DNA from: Synechococcus sp. GreenBA-s
Lineage (GTDB): Bacteria; Cyanobacteriota; Cyanobacteriia; PCC-6307; Cyanobiaceae
Length of the DNA stretch: 42,025 nt
Assembly (NCBI RefSeq): GCF_024345855.1
Contig: NZ_JAGQBX010000021.1
Coordinates: 1 to 42,025, forward strand
Direction: 5' to 3'
How positions within the stretch are numbered: the stretch's first letter is position 1; the number at the start of each line of letters is the position of its first letter. Made by a program: the position numbers and the translations under genes. This document shows positions 9,988-18,142 of this stretch, piece by piece. The notes beneath the pieces are model-generated. The model did not search any database. It saw only the letters and a program-made list of their open reading frames with translations, and was not told the origin of the DNA.

Positions 9988-10024
9988 CTGAAGGCCCTGG
10001 CTGCTCCGCAGGCCAACCCTTCAG
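9988..10024 (+). other. Predicted stem-loop in gene-free leader region
   Basis: The arms CTGAAGG (9988-9994) and CCTTCAG (10018-10024) are perfect inverted repeats; inside them CCTG and CAGG can extend the stem across a small internal loop. The element lies in a 167-bp gene-free interval between msrA and the 60-residue protein at 10101. No T-run follows, so it is not an obvious intrinsic terminator. It may be part of a 5' leader or a small RNA. Only the dyad itself is seen; the role is open. Confidence 0.35.
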
Positions 10025-10100
10025 TGTTCAAGCGGATTTCACGCCTGTTGGCGCCGATTCGCAGCACCTACGTTGTCCTAGTCCACCAGTCCGGGTCCGT

Positions 10101-10283
10101 ATGTATCTGCTGACCATCCGCGATGGCCTGGTCACCCGCCATGTGGGTCCCTACGCCAGCCCGAAGCAGGCCGCCGACGACCTGGACCGGCTGCTGCGCC
10201 AGTTCGGTGAGCGGGCCCGCTGGCAGATCCACGCGCTGGAGTCGCCGGAGCAGGTGTTCGGCCGTGCATCGATGGCGGCCTGA
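10101..10283 (+). CDS. Small conserved-looking protein of 60 residues
   Basis: I do not know its function. The product is soluble-looking, starting MYLLTIRDGLVTRHVGPY and continuing with an amphipathic segment (QAADDLDRLLRQFGERARW) before a short tail. Charge balance and codon use are like those of the real genes nearby. It resembles small hypothetical proteins that I associate with Synechococcus-type cyanobacteria, but I cannot verify that. The ATG at 10101 lies behind a 167-bp gene-free region with a stem-loop. The gene is convergent with the small membrane protein ending at 10319. It could be a short regulatory or structural protein; nothing in it suggests catalysis. Confidence 0.72.
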   Translation: MYLLTIRDGLVTRHVGPYASPKQAADDLDRLLRQFGERARWQIHALESPEQVFGRASMAA

Positions 10284-10318
10284 GGGCCGGCGCCGCAGGG
10301 TCTGCGCCGACTGGGGCC

Positions 10319-10591
10319 TCACTCGGGCAGCTGCTTCTTCTGGCCGGGGTAGCCCCGCAGCAGGCCGCTCTCGATCATCAGGCCCACGCCGGCCACCACG
10401 GCGATCAGCCCGAAGGTGCCATACCAGAACCAGGGGCCCGGCTCCTTGATCAGGGCGGAGGACTGGGCCGACTGGGCCCAGATGTGGATCGTCCGCCGGG
10501 TGATCGCCTCACCGATCAGGCACAGGCCCGCAGGCAGCAGCAGGACCCCGGCCTGGGCCTTGACGTACCAGCGGATCTTGCGAGCAGCCAT
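10319..10591 (-). CDS. Small two-helix membrane protein
   Basis: The product is 90 residues with two predicted membrane segments, about 12-31 (AGVLLLPAGLCLIGEAI) and 56-76 (FWYGTFGLIAVVAGVGLMI), joined by a polar loop containing several Ser, Gln and Trp residues. The N-terminus is basic (MAARKIRWYVK), which favours a cytosolic N-terminus, and the C-terminus is also polar. I do not recognise the family. The frame is open further upstream through pepA, but the ATG at 10591 gives a sensible membrane protein and sits 32 bases after the pepA stop, so it is probably the last gene of that minus-strand group. Function unknown. Confidence 0.75.
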   Translation of the reverse strand: MAARKIRWYVKAQAGVLLLPAGLCLIGEAITRRTIHIWAQSAQSSALIKEPGPWFWYGTFGLIAVVAGVGLMIESGLLRGYPGQKKQLPE

Positions 10592-10623
10592 GGTGTCGGC
10601 TCGGGCGTCGGGGCGCGCCCACC

Positions 10624-12114
10624 CTAGGCGGGGCCGCCCTGAAGCACCCAGTTCACCAGGGTGCGCACCCCGAAGCCGGTGGCGCCGGCCGGATCCAGGC
10701 CGCGGCCCTTGTCGCTCCAGACGGTGCCGGCGATGTCGAGGTGGGCCCAGGGGATGTCCTTGCCCACGAAGTCCCGCAGGAACAGGGCCGCCGTGATCGA
10801 GCCGCCGGGCCGGGGGCCGGTGTTCTTGAGGTCGGCCACGCCGCTCTTGAGGCCGTCCTTGTAGGAGGCCCGCAGGGGCATGCGCCACAGGGCCTCACCA
10901 CCCCGCTCACCGGCGGCCAGCAGGGCCTCGGCCAGGCCGTCGCTGGGCGACCAGAGGCCGGCGATCTCCTCGCCCAGGGCGATCACGCAGGCGCCGGTGA
11001 GGGTGGCCAGGTCCACCAGGGCGTCGGGCTCGAGCTTGCTGGCATACACCAGGGCATCGGCCAGGGTGAGGCGCCCCTCGGCGTCGGTGTTGTTGATCTC
11101 GATCGTCTTGCCGTTGGAGGCGGTGACGATGGCGCCCGGGTGGATGGCGTTGCCGCTGATCATGTTCTCGCAGGCGGCCACGATCGCGTGCACCTCCACG
11201 CCCGCCGGCTGCAGTTCGGCGATGGTCCGCATGGCCCCCAGCACCGCCGCGCTGCCGCCCATGTCGTACTTCATCATCTCGATCTGGGAGCCGGCGGTCT
11301 TGAGGTTGTAGCCGCCCGAATCGAAGGTGAGGCCCTTGCCCACCAGCACCAGGCGCCGCTCCGAGCCGGCGGCCGGTCTGTAGGTGAGGTGGATGAATTT
11401 GGGGGGCAGATCCGAGCCCTGGGCCACCGCCAGGTAGGAGCCCATGCCCAGGGCCTCGCAGTCGGCGCGCTCCAGCACCTGCAGCTCCAGGCCGAAGTCC
11501 CGGGCGATGGCGGCGGCCGTGTCGGCCAGGCCCTGGGGGGTCACCACGTTGGGGGGCGCGGCCACCAGCTCACGGGCCAGCTCCACGCCGGCGCACACGG
11601 CCGACACCCCGGCCAGGGAGGCCGCGCTGGCTTCCGGCTGGCCCAGCAGGGTCACGCCGCTGGGCAGCTGGCGGGGTTCGCTCTCGCTCTTGAAGCGCTG
11701 GTCGGCGAACAGGCTGAGGCGCACCGCCTCAGCGATGGCGGCCGCCGCGGCGCCGGCCTCCAGGCTCTCCAGGGGCAGGGCCAGCCCCAGCTCCCCACCC
11801 CCGGCGGCCAACGCAGCCTTGGCGGCGGCGGCGGCCGCCGCCCGCAGGCCATCGAGGCTGAGGTCGGCCGGATCGCCCAGACCCACCAGCACCAGGGTGC
11901 GGGGGCTCTGGCCCAGCAGCTCGAAGCTCACACTCTCGCCGGGCTTGGCCTTGAACGGGCGCTGCCGCAGCCGCTCGCCCAGGGCCGCCCCGAAGCGCGT
12001 CTCCAGCTCGCCGCGCTGGGCTGCGGCCAGGGCGCCCTCGCCGCCGAACAGGCCCACCGCCAGAACGTCGCCGCTCCAGTCGCGGGCGGTGGACGGGCTG
12101 CAGCGGAACTCCAT
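10624..12114 (-). CDS. pepA: Leucyl aminopeptidase (M17)
   Basis: A cytosolic two-metal aminopeptidase that removes N-terminal residues from peptides; hexameric in known relatives. The product is 496 residues, typical of family M17. The N-terminal half is the variable domain. The C-terminal catalytic domain shows VGKGLTFDSGGYNLK with the metal-binding Lys and Asp, then KYDMGGSAAVLGAM, and the family signature NTDAEGRLTLADAL with the other acidic ligands. The C-terminal KDIPWAHLDIAGTVW segment is also typical. The ATG is at 12114. It follows the GIY-YIG gene by 63 bases and precedes the small membrane protein, all on the minus strand. PepA of some bacteria also binds DNA; whether this one does cannot be told here. 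Confidence 0.96.
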   Translation of the reverse strand: MEFRCSPSTARDWSGDVLAVGLFGGEGALAAAQRGELETRFGAALGERLRQRPFKAKPGESVSFELLGQSPRTLVLVGLGDPADLSLDGLRAAAAAAAKAALAAGGGELGLALPLESLEAGAAAAAIAEAVRLSLFADQRFKSESEPRQLPSGVTLLGQPEASAASLAGVSAVCAGVELARELVAAPPNVVTPQGLADTAAAIARDFGLELQVLERADCEALGMGSYLAVAQGSDLPPKFIHLTYRPAAGSERRLVLVGKGLTFDSGGYNLKTAGSQIEMMKYDMGGSAAVLGAMRTIAELQPAGVEVHAIVAACENMISGNAIHPGAIVTASNGKTIEINNTDAEGRLTLADALVYASKLEPDALVDLATLTGACVIALGEEIAGLWSPSDGLAEALLAAGERGGEALWRMPLRASYKDGLKSGVADLKNTGPRPGGSITAALFLRDFVGKDIPWAHLDIAGTVWSDKGRGLDPAGATGFGVRTLVNWVLQGGPA

Positions 12115-12177
12115 CGGGACCTGGCGGGTGGGCGCGATCGTAGGTCTGCTGGCAGGGGCGGCGCCGGCCGCGCTGGC

Positions 12178-12909
12178 TCAGTCCAGGTCGGCGGTGAAGG
12201 GGGTGGCCCAGCGGGCCCGCGTCTCCTTGTTGAAGGGGGGCAGCCAGCGCTGGATCAGGGCCTGCTCCAGGGCGCGGCGGCGCTTCATGGCCGCCGGGGC
12301 ATCGCTCCAGAAGCGGATCGACAGCTGGCAGCGGAGCTGGGCCCGCTGCAGGGCTTCGCCGTAGGCCGCCAGGTAGCTCTTGCAGTCGTGCTCGCCCTTC
12401 CAGCGGCGATCGGCCTGGCCCGTCTCGCCCACGTAGAGCAGCAGCGGCTGCTCCTCCAGGTGGGGCGGCCGATCCAGCACGAAATAGAGGGCGGCGCCCG
12501 CCTGGGGGGCGCTGGGCCAGCGCCAGAACTGCAGGTGCTGGGCGGCCAGGGCCAGGGGGTCCAGGCCGGCGGCCAGGCGCTCGAGGTCGTCCGTGGCAGC
12601 TCCGCCGGCCGGGCAGCCAGCCGCCGCGTCCCAACCGGCATCCGCCGCGGGCGATCCGCTGGGCCAGAGGCTGCCCTGGCGGGCCGGGCCGGCGTCTGCG
12701 GCCCCGGCGGCCGCCGCGAACAGCGGAGCCTGGACACCGGCCAGCCGCTGCTGCCAGTCGCGCAGCTGCCGCTGCTGCAGCGGCAGCGCCTCGGCCCCGG
12801 CCGCCGGGCGGGGTGCGTCCGCGGCGCGGCCGGGGCCTTCCAGCCCGGAGCCTTGGCCCAGGTCCGGGCCGAACAGGTTGCCCTGGCGGGGCTGGCGAGC
12901 GGGTGCCAT
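12178..12909 (-). CDS. GIY-YIG nuclease-domain protein
   Basis: The product is 243 residues. The first about 130 are Ala/Gly/Pro-rich and poorly structured. The C-terminal part reads as a GIY-YIG fold: ALYFVLD (140-146) in the GIY position, LLYVGET (157-163) as YIG, then R168 or R169, H174, E215 and N227 in PPFNKE as candidate active-site residues. Relatives with this fold cut DNA or RNA (UvrC, homing endonucleases, SLX1). The ATG at 12909 lies six bases after the stop of the helix-hairpin-helix gene, so the two are almost certainly co-transcribed, and pepA follows. The fold assignment is fairly good; the substrate is unknown and activity is inference. Confidence 0.82.
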   Translation of the reverse strand: MAPARQPRQGNLFGPDLGQGSGLEGPGRAADAPRPAAGAEALPLQQRQLRDWQQRLAGVQAPLFAAAAGAADAGPARQGSLWPSGSPAADAGWDAAAGCPAGGAATDDLERLAAGLDPLALAAQHLQFWRWPSAPQAGAALYFVLDRPPHLEEQPLLLYVGETGQADRRWKGEHDCKSYLAAYGEALQRAQLRCQLSIRFWSDAPAAMKRRRALEQALIQRWLPPFNKETRARWATPFTADLD

Positions 12910-12915
12910 CGGCCC

Positions 12916-13635
12916 TCAGGCGGAGCGCGGCAGCTCGGGACCGGCGGGGCCCTTGCCGAAGCGCACCCGGCCGATCAGCTGTTCCACCACCGCCGGCGGT
13001 AGCTGCAGCCGCTCCTGCAGGTCCGCCAGATGGGCGAAGGGCTCCCGCTGGCGCTCGCGCAGCAGCCGCTGGCAGCGCGGCCCCGCCAGCTCCGGCAGCC
13101 GCTGCTGCAGCTCCGCCGCGCTGGCCCGGTTCAGATCCACCGCCTGGGCTCGGGATGCGGCCGGGGCCGCATCCCCGTACCAGCGGAACAGCAGCAGCGG
13201 CTCCCAGCTGCGCAGCAGGGTGCCATCGAGCTCCAGCAGGCGCTGCAGATCGTCCGGGCCGCTGAGCTGCACGCCGCCGGCCTGCAGCCGCAGCAGCAGA
13301 TCCACCTGGGCCGGCTGCAGGCCGGGCAGCCGCAGCCAGTCGGCCGCGGTGGCGCGGTTCACATCGAGGCGCCAGCCCAGGGCGGCGGCATGGCGCACCT
13401 CCTCGGCGGAGCTCAGGCGCCTGGACGGGTTCTGGCGCAGCTTGAGGGCCAGCAGCTCCTGCTCGATCCGCTCCTGCTCGAGGGCCTCGGGCTGCAGCGG
13501 ATCGCTGGGCCGGGCTGCGGCTGGCTGGGGAGCGGCCTGGCCGCGCTCGCCGGCGGGTCGGGCCCGCGGCGCCAGCTGCCCGGCGGCCTCCAGCAGGCTG
13601 CGGGCGAGGGGATCCAACCAGTGGCCCTTGGCCAT
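12916..13635 (-). CDS. Tandem helix-hairpin-helix DNA-binding-type protein
   Basis: The product is about 239 residues. A Gln/Glu/Leu-rich helix occupies about 50-68. Two ComEA-like helix-hairpin-helix units start at DVNRATAADWLRLPGL (91-106) and DLNRASAAELQQRLPELAG (167-185), each followed by further hairpin-like segments (about 107-150 and 186-225). Such units bind the DNA backbone without sequence preference. No signal peptide or membrane anchor is visible, so unlike ComEA this protein is probably cytosolic. The ATG at 13635 is the best start; the frame is open further upstream but that part has a shadow composition. It is followed after six bases by the GIY-YIG gene, suggesting a joint DNA-processing role (inference). 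Confidence 0.82.
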   Translation of the reverse strand: MAKGHWLDPLARSLLEAAGQLAPRARPAGERGQAAPQPAAARPSDPLQPEALEQERIEQELLALKLRQNPSRRLSSAEEVRHAAALGWRLDVNRATAADWLRLPGLQPAQVDLLLRLQAGGVQLSGPDDLQRLLELDGTLLRSWEPLLLFRWYGDAAPAASRAQAVDLNRASAAELQQRLPELAGPRCQRLLRERQREPFAHLADLQERLQLPPAVVEQLIGRVRFGKGPAGPELPRSA

Positions 13636-13682
13636 GGCGGCTGGGGCGCGCTCAGGGACGCCCGACCTTACCGAGGGCGGCC

Positions 13683-14384
13683 TCACTCCACCAAGCCCAG
13701 CCGGATTCCCAGCGCTGCGGCGTGGGTGCGGTTGCGGGCGCCCAGCTTGGTCATCACCCGGCCCATGTGGGTCTTGACCGTTTCGGCCGTCACGTAGAGC
13801 TGGCTGGCGATCTCGGCATTGCTGTGGCCATCGGTGGCCTGGGCCAGCACGGCCAGCTCCCGGGGGCTGAGGTCCTCGCGGGGGCCGTCCTGGTGGAGGC
13901 CATCCAGCTCGGGATGGGCGAACAGGCTGCGCAGGCCCCGGTCGAGGTAGAGGCCGCCGTTGCACACCGCCCGCACCGCGGCGGCACCGTCGCCCAGGCC
14001 GAGGCGCGACTCCAGGCAGAGCCCCTCGCAGCCGGCGCGGATGGCGGCCCGGATCCGCGCCCGGCGCCGCGGGTTGCCCACGATCAGCAGGGTGCGCTGC
14101 TCGGGATCGTGCTGCTTGACGGCCAGCACCAGCGCCACGCCGCAGCCCTGCTCCAGCTGATCGCTGCAGATCAGCACGTCGGGCCGGTGCCGCCTCACCT
14201 GGACCAGTCCCTCGGCCTCGGTGGTGCCCGCCCCCAGCACCTGGCCGGGGCGGGCGAAGTTGCTGCTGATCACGCTGAGGGTGAGACGACTGCCCAGGCA
14301 GAGCACCAGGCGGCTGTCCCGCAGCAGCGCCTGGCTTTCCAGGGTGTTGCGGTGCAGCTGCTCCAGCAGCGGGGTGTAGTCCAT
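13683..14384 (-). CDS. LuxR-type regulator with atypical receiver domain
   Basis: The product is 233 residues. The C-terminal LuxR/NarL helix-turn-helix is clear: LSPRELAVLAQATDGHSNAEIA (172-193) and VTAETVKTHMGRVMTKL (198-214). The N-terminal part (about 25-140) resembles a receiver domain but lacks the usual acidic pair after the first strand (here LVLCLGSRLTL), and the phosphoacceptor position in PDVLICSDQLEQG is S74 with an Asp one place later. It may therefore respond to something other than phosphorylation. The ATG at 14384 is the first start giving sensible sequence. It is divergent from the DUF1825 gene; the shared 235-bp region contains repeated GGTGACCGT sites. The HhH gene follows 47 bases downstream of its stop. 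Confidence 0.88.
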   Translation of the reverse strand: MDYTPLLEQLHRNTLESQALLRDSRLVLCLGSRLTLSVISSNFARPGQVLGAGTTEAEGLVQVRRHRPDVLICSDQLEQGCGVALVLAVKQHDPEQRTLLIVGNPRRRARIRAAIRAGCEGLCLESRLGLGDGAAAVRAVCNGGLYLDRGLRSLFAHPELDGLHQDGPREDLSPRELAVLAQATDGHSNAEIASQLYVTAETVKTHMGRVMTKLGARNRTHAAALGIRLGLVE

Positions 14385-14461
14385 GCCGATCGGGTTGTCA
14401 GCGCAGTCCCCAGACTGTCCCTGTGGAGGGCTGGGTGCCACGGAATTCAGGCAATGGCGAT

Positions 14462-14485
14462 GGTGACCGTGGCGACGGTGACCGT
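14462..14485. promoter_or_regulatory. Repeated GGTGACCGT sites in divergent intergenic region
   Basis: GGTGACCGT occurs at 14462-14470 and again at 14477-14485; a related GACCGTTGCCGT follows at 14490-14501. The second copy is part of the near-palindrome ACGGTGACCGT. The start-to-start spacing is 15 bp. The copies lie between the LuxR-type regulator and the DUF1825 gene, where an operator would be expected. The repeats are seen directly; a binding role is inference, and the site matches no cyanobacterial operator I know well. Confidence 0.3.
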
Positions 14486-14619
14486 CCGCGACCGTTGCCG
14501 TCCGCCGCCGTGGAGCATCCCCAGCCCGGTCAATACGGGCCTCCGCACTCGCCACACCCCCGTGGCGGCCAGCACAATCGAGGCCAATCCCCCAGCGCCC
14601 CTGCGCGCCGCCGGCTCCG

Positions 14620-14943
14620 ATGGCCTTCTTCGAATCCGAGATCGTCCAGGACGAGGCCAAGCGGCTGTTCACCGATTACCAGCAGCTGATGCAGCTGGGC
14701 GGCGAGTACGGCAAGTTTGATCGCGAGGGCAAGAAGCTGTTCATCCAGCGGATGGAGGAGCTGATGGACCGCTACCGCGTGTTCATGAAGCGCTTCGAGC
14801 TCTCCGACGACTTCCAGGCCAAACTCACGGTGGAGCAGCTGCGCACCCAGCTGAGCCAGTTCGGCATGACGCCCGAGCAGATGTTCGAGCAGATGCACCG
14901 CACCCTGGAGCGGATGAAGGGCGAACTGGAGAAGCAGGGCTGA
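14620..14943 (+). CDS. DUF1825 family protein
   Basis: The product is 107 residues and fits the cyanobacterial DUF1825 family: MAFFESEIVQDEAKRLFTDY at the N-terminus, then GKFDREGKKLFI and a long charged C-terminal helix region (MTPEQMFEQMHRTLERMKGELEK). It is helical, soluble, with no signal peptide and no catalytic motif. The family is widespread in oxygenic phototrophs and, as far as I know, has no established function. The ATG at 14620 matches the family N-terminus. It is divergent from the LuxR-type regulator and precedes tyrS by about 85 bases. Confidence 0.93.
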   Translation: MAFFESEIVQDEAKRLFTDYQQLMQLGGEYGKFDREGKKLFIQRMEELMDRYRVFMKRFELSDDFQAKLTVEQLRTQLSQFGMTPEQMFEQMHRTLERMKGELEKQG

Positions 14944-15027
14944 AGGGCATGGCTCGAGCTGGCCGGAACTCCCCTGGGGAGGGCCTCTGCGTACGATCCG
15001 CAGCGATTGCCAGACGCGGCGCAGGAG

Positions 15028-16299
15028 ATGGCGAAGGGCACGTGGGCGCTACCGGACTGGCTCGAGCGGGGCGTCGCTGATCTGTTCCCGGCCGGGGCGG
15101 CAGCCGAGTCGGCGGCGGATCCCGACCAGCAGCTGGCGGCCCGCCTGGCGGAGGCCGCGCGCCTCGGCCGGCCCCTGCGGGTGAAGCTCGGCATCGATCC
15201 CACCGGCTCCGACATCCACCTGGGCCACTCGATCCTGTTCCGCAAGCTGCGGGCCTTCCAGGATGCCGGCCACACGGCGGTGCTGATCATCGGCGACTTC
15301 ACCGCCCGCATCGGTGATCCCACCGGCAAGAGCGCCACCCGGGTGCAGCTCAGCGCCGCCCAGGTGGAGGCCAACGCCGAGACCTATCTGGTGCAGTTGG
15401 GCCTGGGCCAGGATCCCGCCCACGCCCTGCTGGATTTCCAGACCCCCGGCCGCCTGGAGGTGCGCCGCAACAGCGAGTGGCTGGCCAGCCTGGATCTGCC
15501 CCAGGTGATCGAGCTGTTGGGCACCTCCACGGTGGGCCAGATGCTCGCCAAGGAGGATTTCGCCAACCGCTACGGCTCCGGCACGCCGATCTCCCTGCAC
15601 GAGTTCCTCTACCCGCTGCTGCAGGGCTACGACTCGGTGCAGGTGCGCGCCGATGTGGAGCTGGGCGGCACCGACCAGAAGTTCAACGTGGCCATGGGCC
15701 GTGACCTGCAGCGCCATTTCGGCCAGCGGCCCCAGTTCGGGATGCTGCTGCCGATCCTGCCGGGCCTCGATGGCGTGCAGAAGATGAGCAAGAGCCTGGG
15801 CAACACCGTGGGCCTCACGGAGGACCCCCTCTCGATGTATTCCAAGCTCGAGAAGGTGCCCGATGCGGCGGTGGAGGAGTACCTCACCCTGCTGACCAAC
15901 CTGGAGCTGGCGGGCCTGCCCGCGAACCCGCGGGAGCGGCAGAAGGCGATGGCGCTGGAGATCACCCGCCAGCGCCATGGGGCGGCCGCGGCTGAGGCGG
16001 CCCAGGCCGATGCGGCGAAGCTCGTGGCCGGCGCCGCCGGCAGCGGAGCGGCGGATGCGGACGTGCCGGAGGCCTCGCTGGCGGTGGTGAACTTCCCCGC
16101 CAAGGCCTTCTATCTGCTCAGTGCCGTGGGCATCTGCGCCAGCAGCAGCGAGGCGCGCCGTCAGATCCAGGGGGGTGGCGTGAAGCTCGACGGCGAGAAG
16201 CTCACCGATCCCAACCAGGAGTTCGCCTCGGCGGCCGCCCTGGAGGGCAAGGTGCTGCAGCTCGGCAAGAAGACCTTCCGGCGGCTGGTGAGCGGCTGA
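15028..16299 (+). CDS. tyrS: Tyrosine--tRNA ligase
   Basis: This class I aminoacyl-tRNA synthetase charges tRNA-Tyr. From the ATG at 15028 the product is 423 residues. The HIGH-type motif is HLGH at 64-67 within [13 protein letters not shown], the KMSKS loop is at 252-256 exactly, and the C-terminal about 60 residues ([22 protein letters not shown]) are an S4 RNA-binding domain. The frame also has a TTG at 15007 that would add seven residues; the GGAG directly before the ATG is too close to be a good ribosome site, so the start is uncertain. A TACGAT at 14992-14997 could be a -10 element. The gene is convergent with the serine hydrolase at 16336. Confidence 0.96.
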   Translation: MAKGTWALPDWLERGVADLFPAGAAAESAADPDQQLAARLAEAARLGRPLRVKLGIDPTGSDIHLGHSILFRKLRAFQDAGHTAVLIIGDFTARIGDPTGKSATRVQLSAAQVEANAETYLVQLGLGQDPAHALLDFQTPGRLEVRRNSEWLASLDLPQVIELLGTSTVGQMLAKEDFANRYGSGTPISLHEFLYPLLQGYDSVQVRADVELGGTDQKFNVAMGRDLQRHFGQRPQFGMLLPILPGLDGVQKMSKSLGNTVGLTEDPLSMYSKLEKVPDAAVEEYLTLLTNLELAGLPANPRERQKAMALEITRQRHGAAAAEAAQADAAKLVAGAAGSGAADADVPEASLAVVNFPAKAFYLLSAVGICASSSEARRQIQGGGVKLDGEKLTDPNQEFASAAALEGKVLQLGKKTFRRLVSG

Positions 16300-16335
16300 G
16301 GGCGGGACGTCCTGGCCTTGTCCGCCGAGACTGCC

Positions 16336-17952
16336 TCATTCGCGTTGGAACGTCCCCATCCCGTCGAGGTTGAGGTTGTCGAGGCGCACAGCGGTGGCAC
16401 GGCCGCCTGATCCCACCGTGAACGCCACGGCGCTGGGGCCGTAGGCGTTCTCGCCCACGGGCTGGTAGCGGAAGGTGTGACCGCTGACGTGGCTGAGCGG
16501 GAAGCGCAGCGGCGCCGGACCCAGTTCCAGCTCCAGCCCCTGCCCCTGCTGCCGCACGGTGATCGGGCCCACGTAGGCGTTGCGGTAGCGGCCCGCATAG
16601 GCCTGCGGCGGCAGGGCCGGGATCGGTGCGGCGGGCGTCACCACCTGGGGGTAGTCCTGGCTGGTCACGGCCTGGAACACCTTGTTCAGCGCCGGGAAGT
16701 AGTCCTGCCGGATCGCGCCGCGGCTGGCGAGATCCAGGACGCTCAGGGCCAGGCTCTCGGGCAGGCCCACCGGCTGGGCATTGGTGAGGGCCACGATCCC
16801 CAGCTTCTCCTCCGGCAGCAGATACACGGCGGTGGAGGCGCCGAGGTTGAAGGCGCCCGAATGGCTCAGCTGCACCTCGCCGCGGTCGGTGTAGCCCACC
16901 CCCCAGCCGAGCCCGTAGAGCCCGGCATGGTCCTGGCTTGGATGCTTCGGCGGGGTGCTGATCATCTGGGGGCGATGGGTCTCGCCCAGGGCCTCGGCTG
17001 CCACCAGCTGGCGCCCATCGATCCGGCCGCCGGCTAGCTGCAGCCGCAGCCACTGGCCCAGGTCGCGGGCCGACGCGCTCACCCCACCGGCCGGTGCCTG
17101 GGCCTGGGGATCGCGCTGGTAGCGGGCCACCCAGCGGCCGTCCTCGCGCACGTGGGGCCGGGCTCGGTTGGCCGTCGCCATCAGCTCACTGAAGCGGGAG
17201 GTGGTGCGGGTCATGCCCAGGGGCCGGTAGAGCCGCTGGGCCGAGAGCGCCTCCCAGTCCTGATCCGTCGTCCGGGCGGCCGCCACGGCGCCGGCCGTGA
17301 AGCCGAAGTTGGTGTAGTTGTAGACGGCTCGGAAGCGGTTGCCGATCGGGATCAGGCGCAGTCGCCGCAGGATCGTGTCCCGATCGAAGCCGATGTCCTC
17401 CAGGTGGTCGCCGGCGTGGTCCGGCAGGCCGCTGCGGTGGGAGAGCAGGTCCCGCAGGGTCACGCTGCCGGCGATCGCTGCCGGGCCGATGCGGGCCTCC
17501 GGCAGGGTGCGCAGCACCGGGTCGTCCCAGCCCACGCGACCGTCGCCCACCAGGGCTGCCACCACGGTGCTGGCGATGGGCTTGGAGAGTGAGGCCAGCT
17601 GGAACACCGTGTCGCCGTCCACCGGCGCCGGCTGGCCCGCCTCCAGCACACCGAAGCCCCGCAGGTAAATGACCCGGTCGTTGTGCACCACCACCACGGA
17701 CAGGCCCGGCACGCCGGTGCGCCGCAGCAGGTCTTCGGCCAGGCCGTCCAGCTGGGCCAGGGCGCTCTGCAGCCGGGCGGGGGTGACCTGGAGCGGCGGC
17801 GGCTTGGGACCATCGGCCGCCCGGGCCGCCGGGACGTGGAGCGCCACCAGGCTGAGGCCGGCGCCGGCGAGCAGGGCCAGGGTGGCCCGAGGGGCCGGAG
17901 CGGCCCGGCGCGTCTGCCGGGCTGGGCGCAGGGCCGTGGCGCGCGCTGCCAT
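16336..17952 (-). CDS. Exported serine hydrolase, class C beta-lactamase family
   Basis: The product is 538 residues with a signal peptide (basic N-terminus, hydrophobic 24-40, AARAA near 45). The catalytic domain carries the serine-lactamase motifs: SLSK at 121-124 (nucleophile S121, base K124), YTN at 213-215, and HSG at 364-366 in place of KTG. After the catalytic domain (to about 420) a C-terminal domain of about 110 residues begins near PALPPQAYAGRYRN, similar to the barrel domain found in relatives such as D-aminopeptidase or EstB types. Such proteins are esterases, peptidases or penicillin-binding hydrolases; true beta-lactamase activity should not be assumed. It is divergent from pyrF and convergent with tyrS. 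Substrate unknown. Confidence 0.9.
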   Translation of the reverse strand: MAARATALRPARQTRRAAPAPRATLALLAGAGLSLVALHVPAARAADGPKPPPLQVTPARLQSALAQLDGLAEDLLRRTGVPGLSVVVVHNDRVIYLRGFGVLEAGQPAPVDGDTVFQLASLSKPIASTVVAALVGDGRVGWDDPVLRTLPEARIGPAAIAGSVTLRDLLSHRSGLPDHAGDHLEDIGFDRDTILRRLRLIPIGNRFRAVYNYTNFGFTAGAVAAARTTDQDWEALSAQRLYRPLGMTRTTSRFSELMATANRARPHVREDGRWVARYQRDPQAQAPAGGVSASARDLGQWLRLQLAGGRIDGRQLVAAEALGETHRPQMISTPPKHPSQDHAGLYGLGWGVGYTDRGEVQLSHSGAFNLGASTAVYLLPEEKLGIVALTNAQPVGLPESLALSVLDLASRGAIRQDYFPALNKVFQAVTSQDYPQVVTPAAPIPALPPQAYAGRYRNAYVGPITVRQQGQGLELELGPAPLRFPLSHVSGHTFRYQPVGENAYGPSAVAFTVGSGGRATAVRLDNLNLDGMGTFQRE

Positions 17953-18011
17953 TGAAGCCCTGCCGCTGCCGGGAGCCTAGGAACGGTCTTTGGATTCGCC
18001 CGCCGCGGCTC

Positions 18012-18045
18012 CCCCACCAGGCTGCGCCCGCTGTGCCTGGTGGGG
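18012..18045. promoter_or_regulatory. 11-bp inverted repeat in the serine hydrolase/pyrF divergent region
   Basis: CCCCACCAGGC (18012-18022) and GCCTGGTGGGG (18035-18045) are perfect 11-bp inverted repeats around a 12-base loop. The element lies roughly 60 bases upstream of the serine hydrolase start and 100 bases upstream of pyrF. There is no T-run on either side, so it is not a standard terminator. It could be an operator or a leader hairpin; only the symmetry is seen. Confidence 0.35.
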
Positions 18046-18142
18046 AAGCCTTGTTCCGCTCCATGCTGCCCGCTCTGCCGGGACCTGAGGGGGGCCTGGG
18101 GCGGCGCTTCCTATCCTGGCCAGCCTGAACGGGGCCAGTCCG

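Noticed and set aside
16336-17952. Antibiotic resistance beta-lactamase
   Set aside because: SxxK and YxN are shared with many esterases and peptidases; the extra C-terminal domain and chromosomal core context favour a housekeeping hydrolase.
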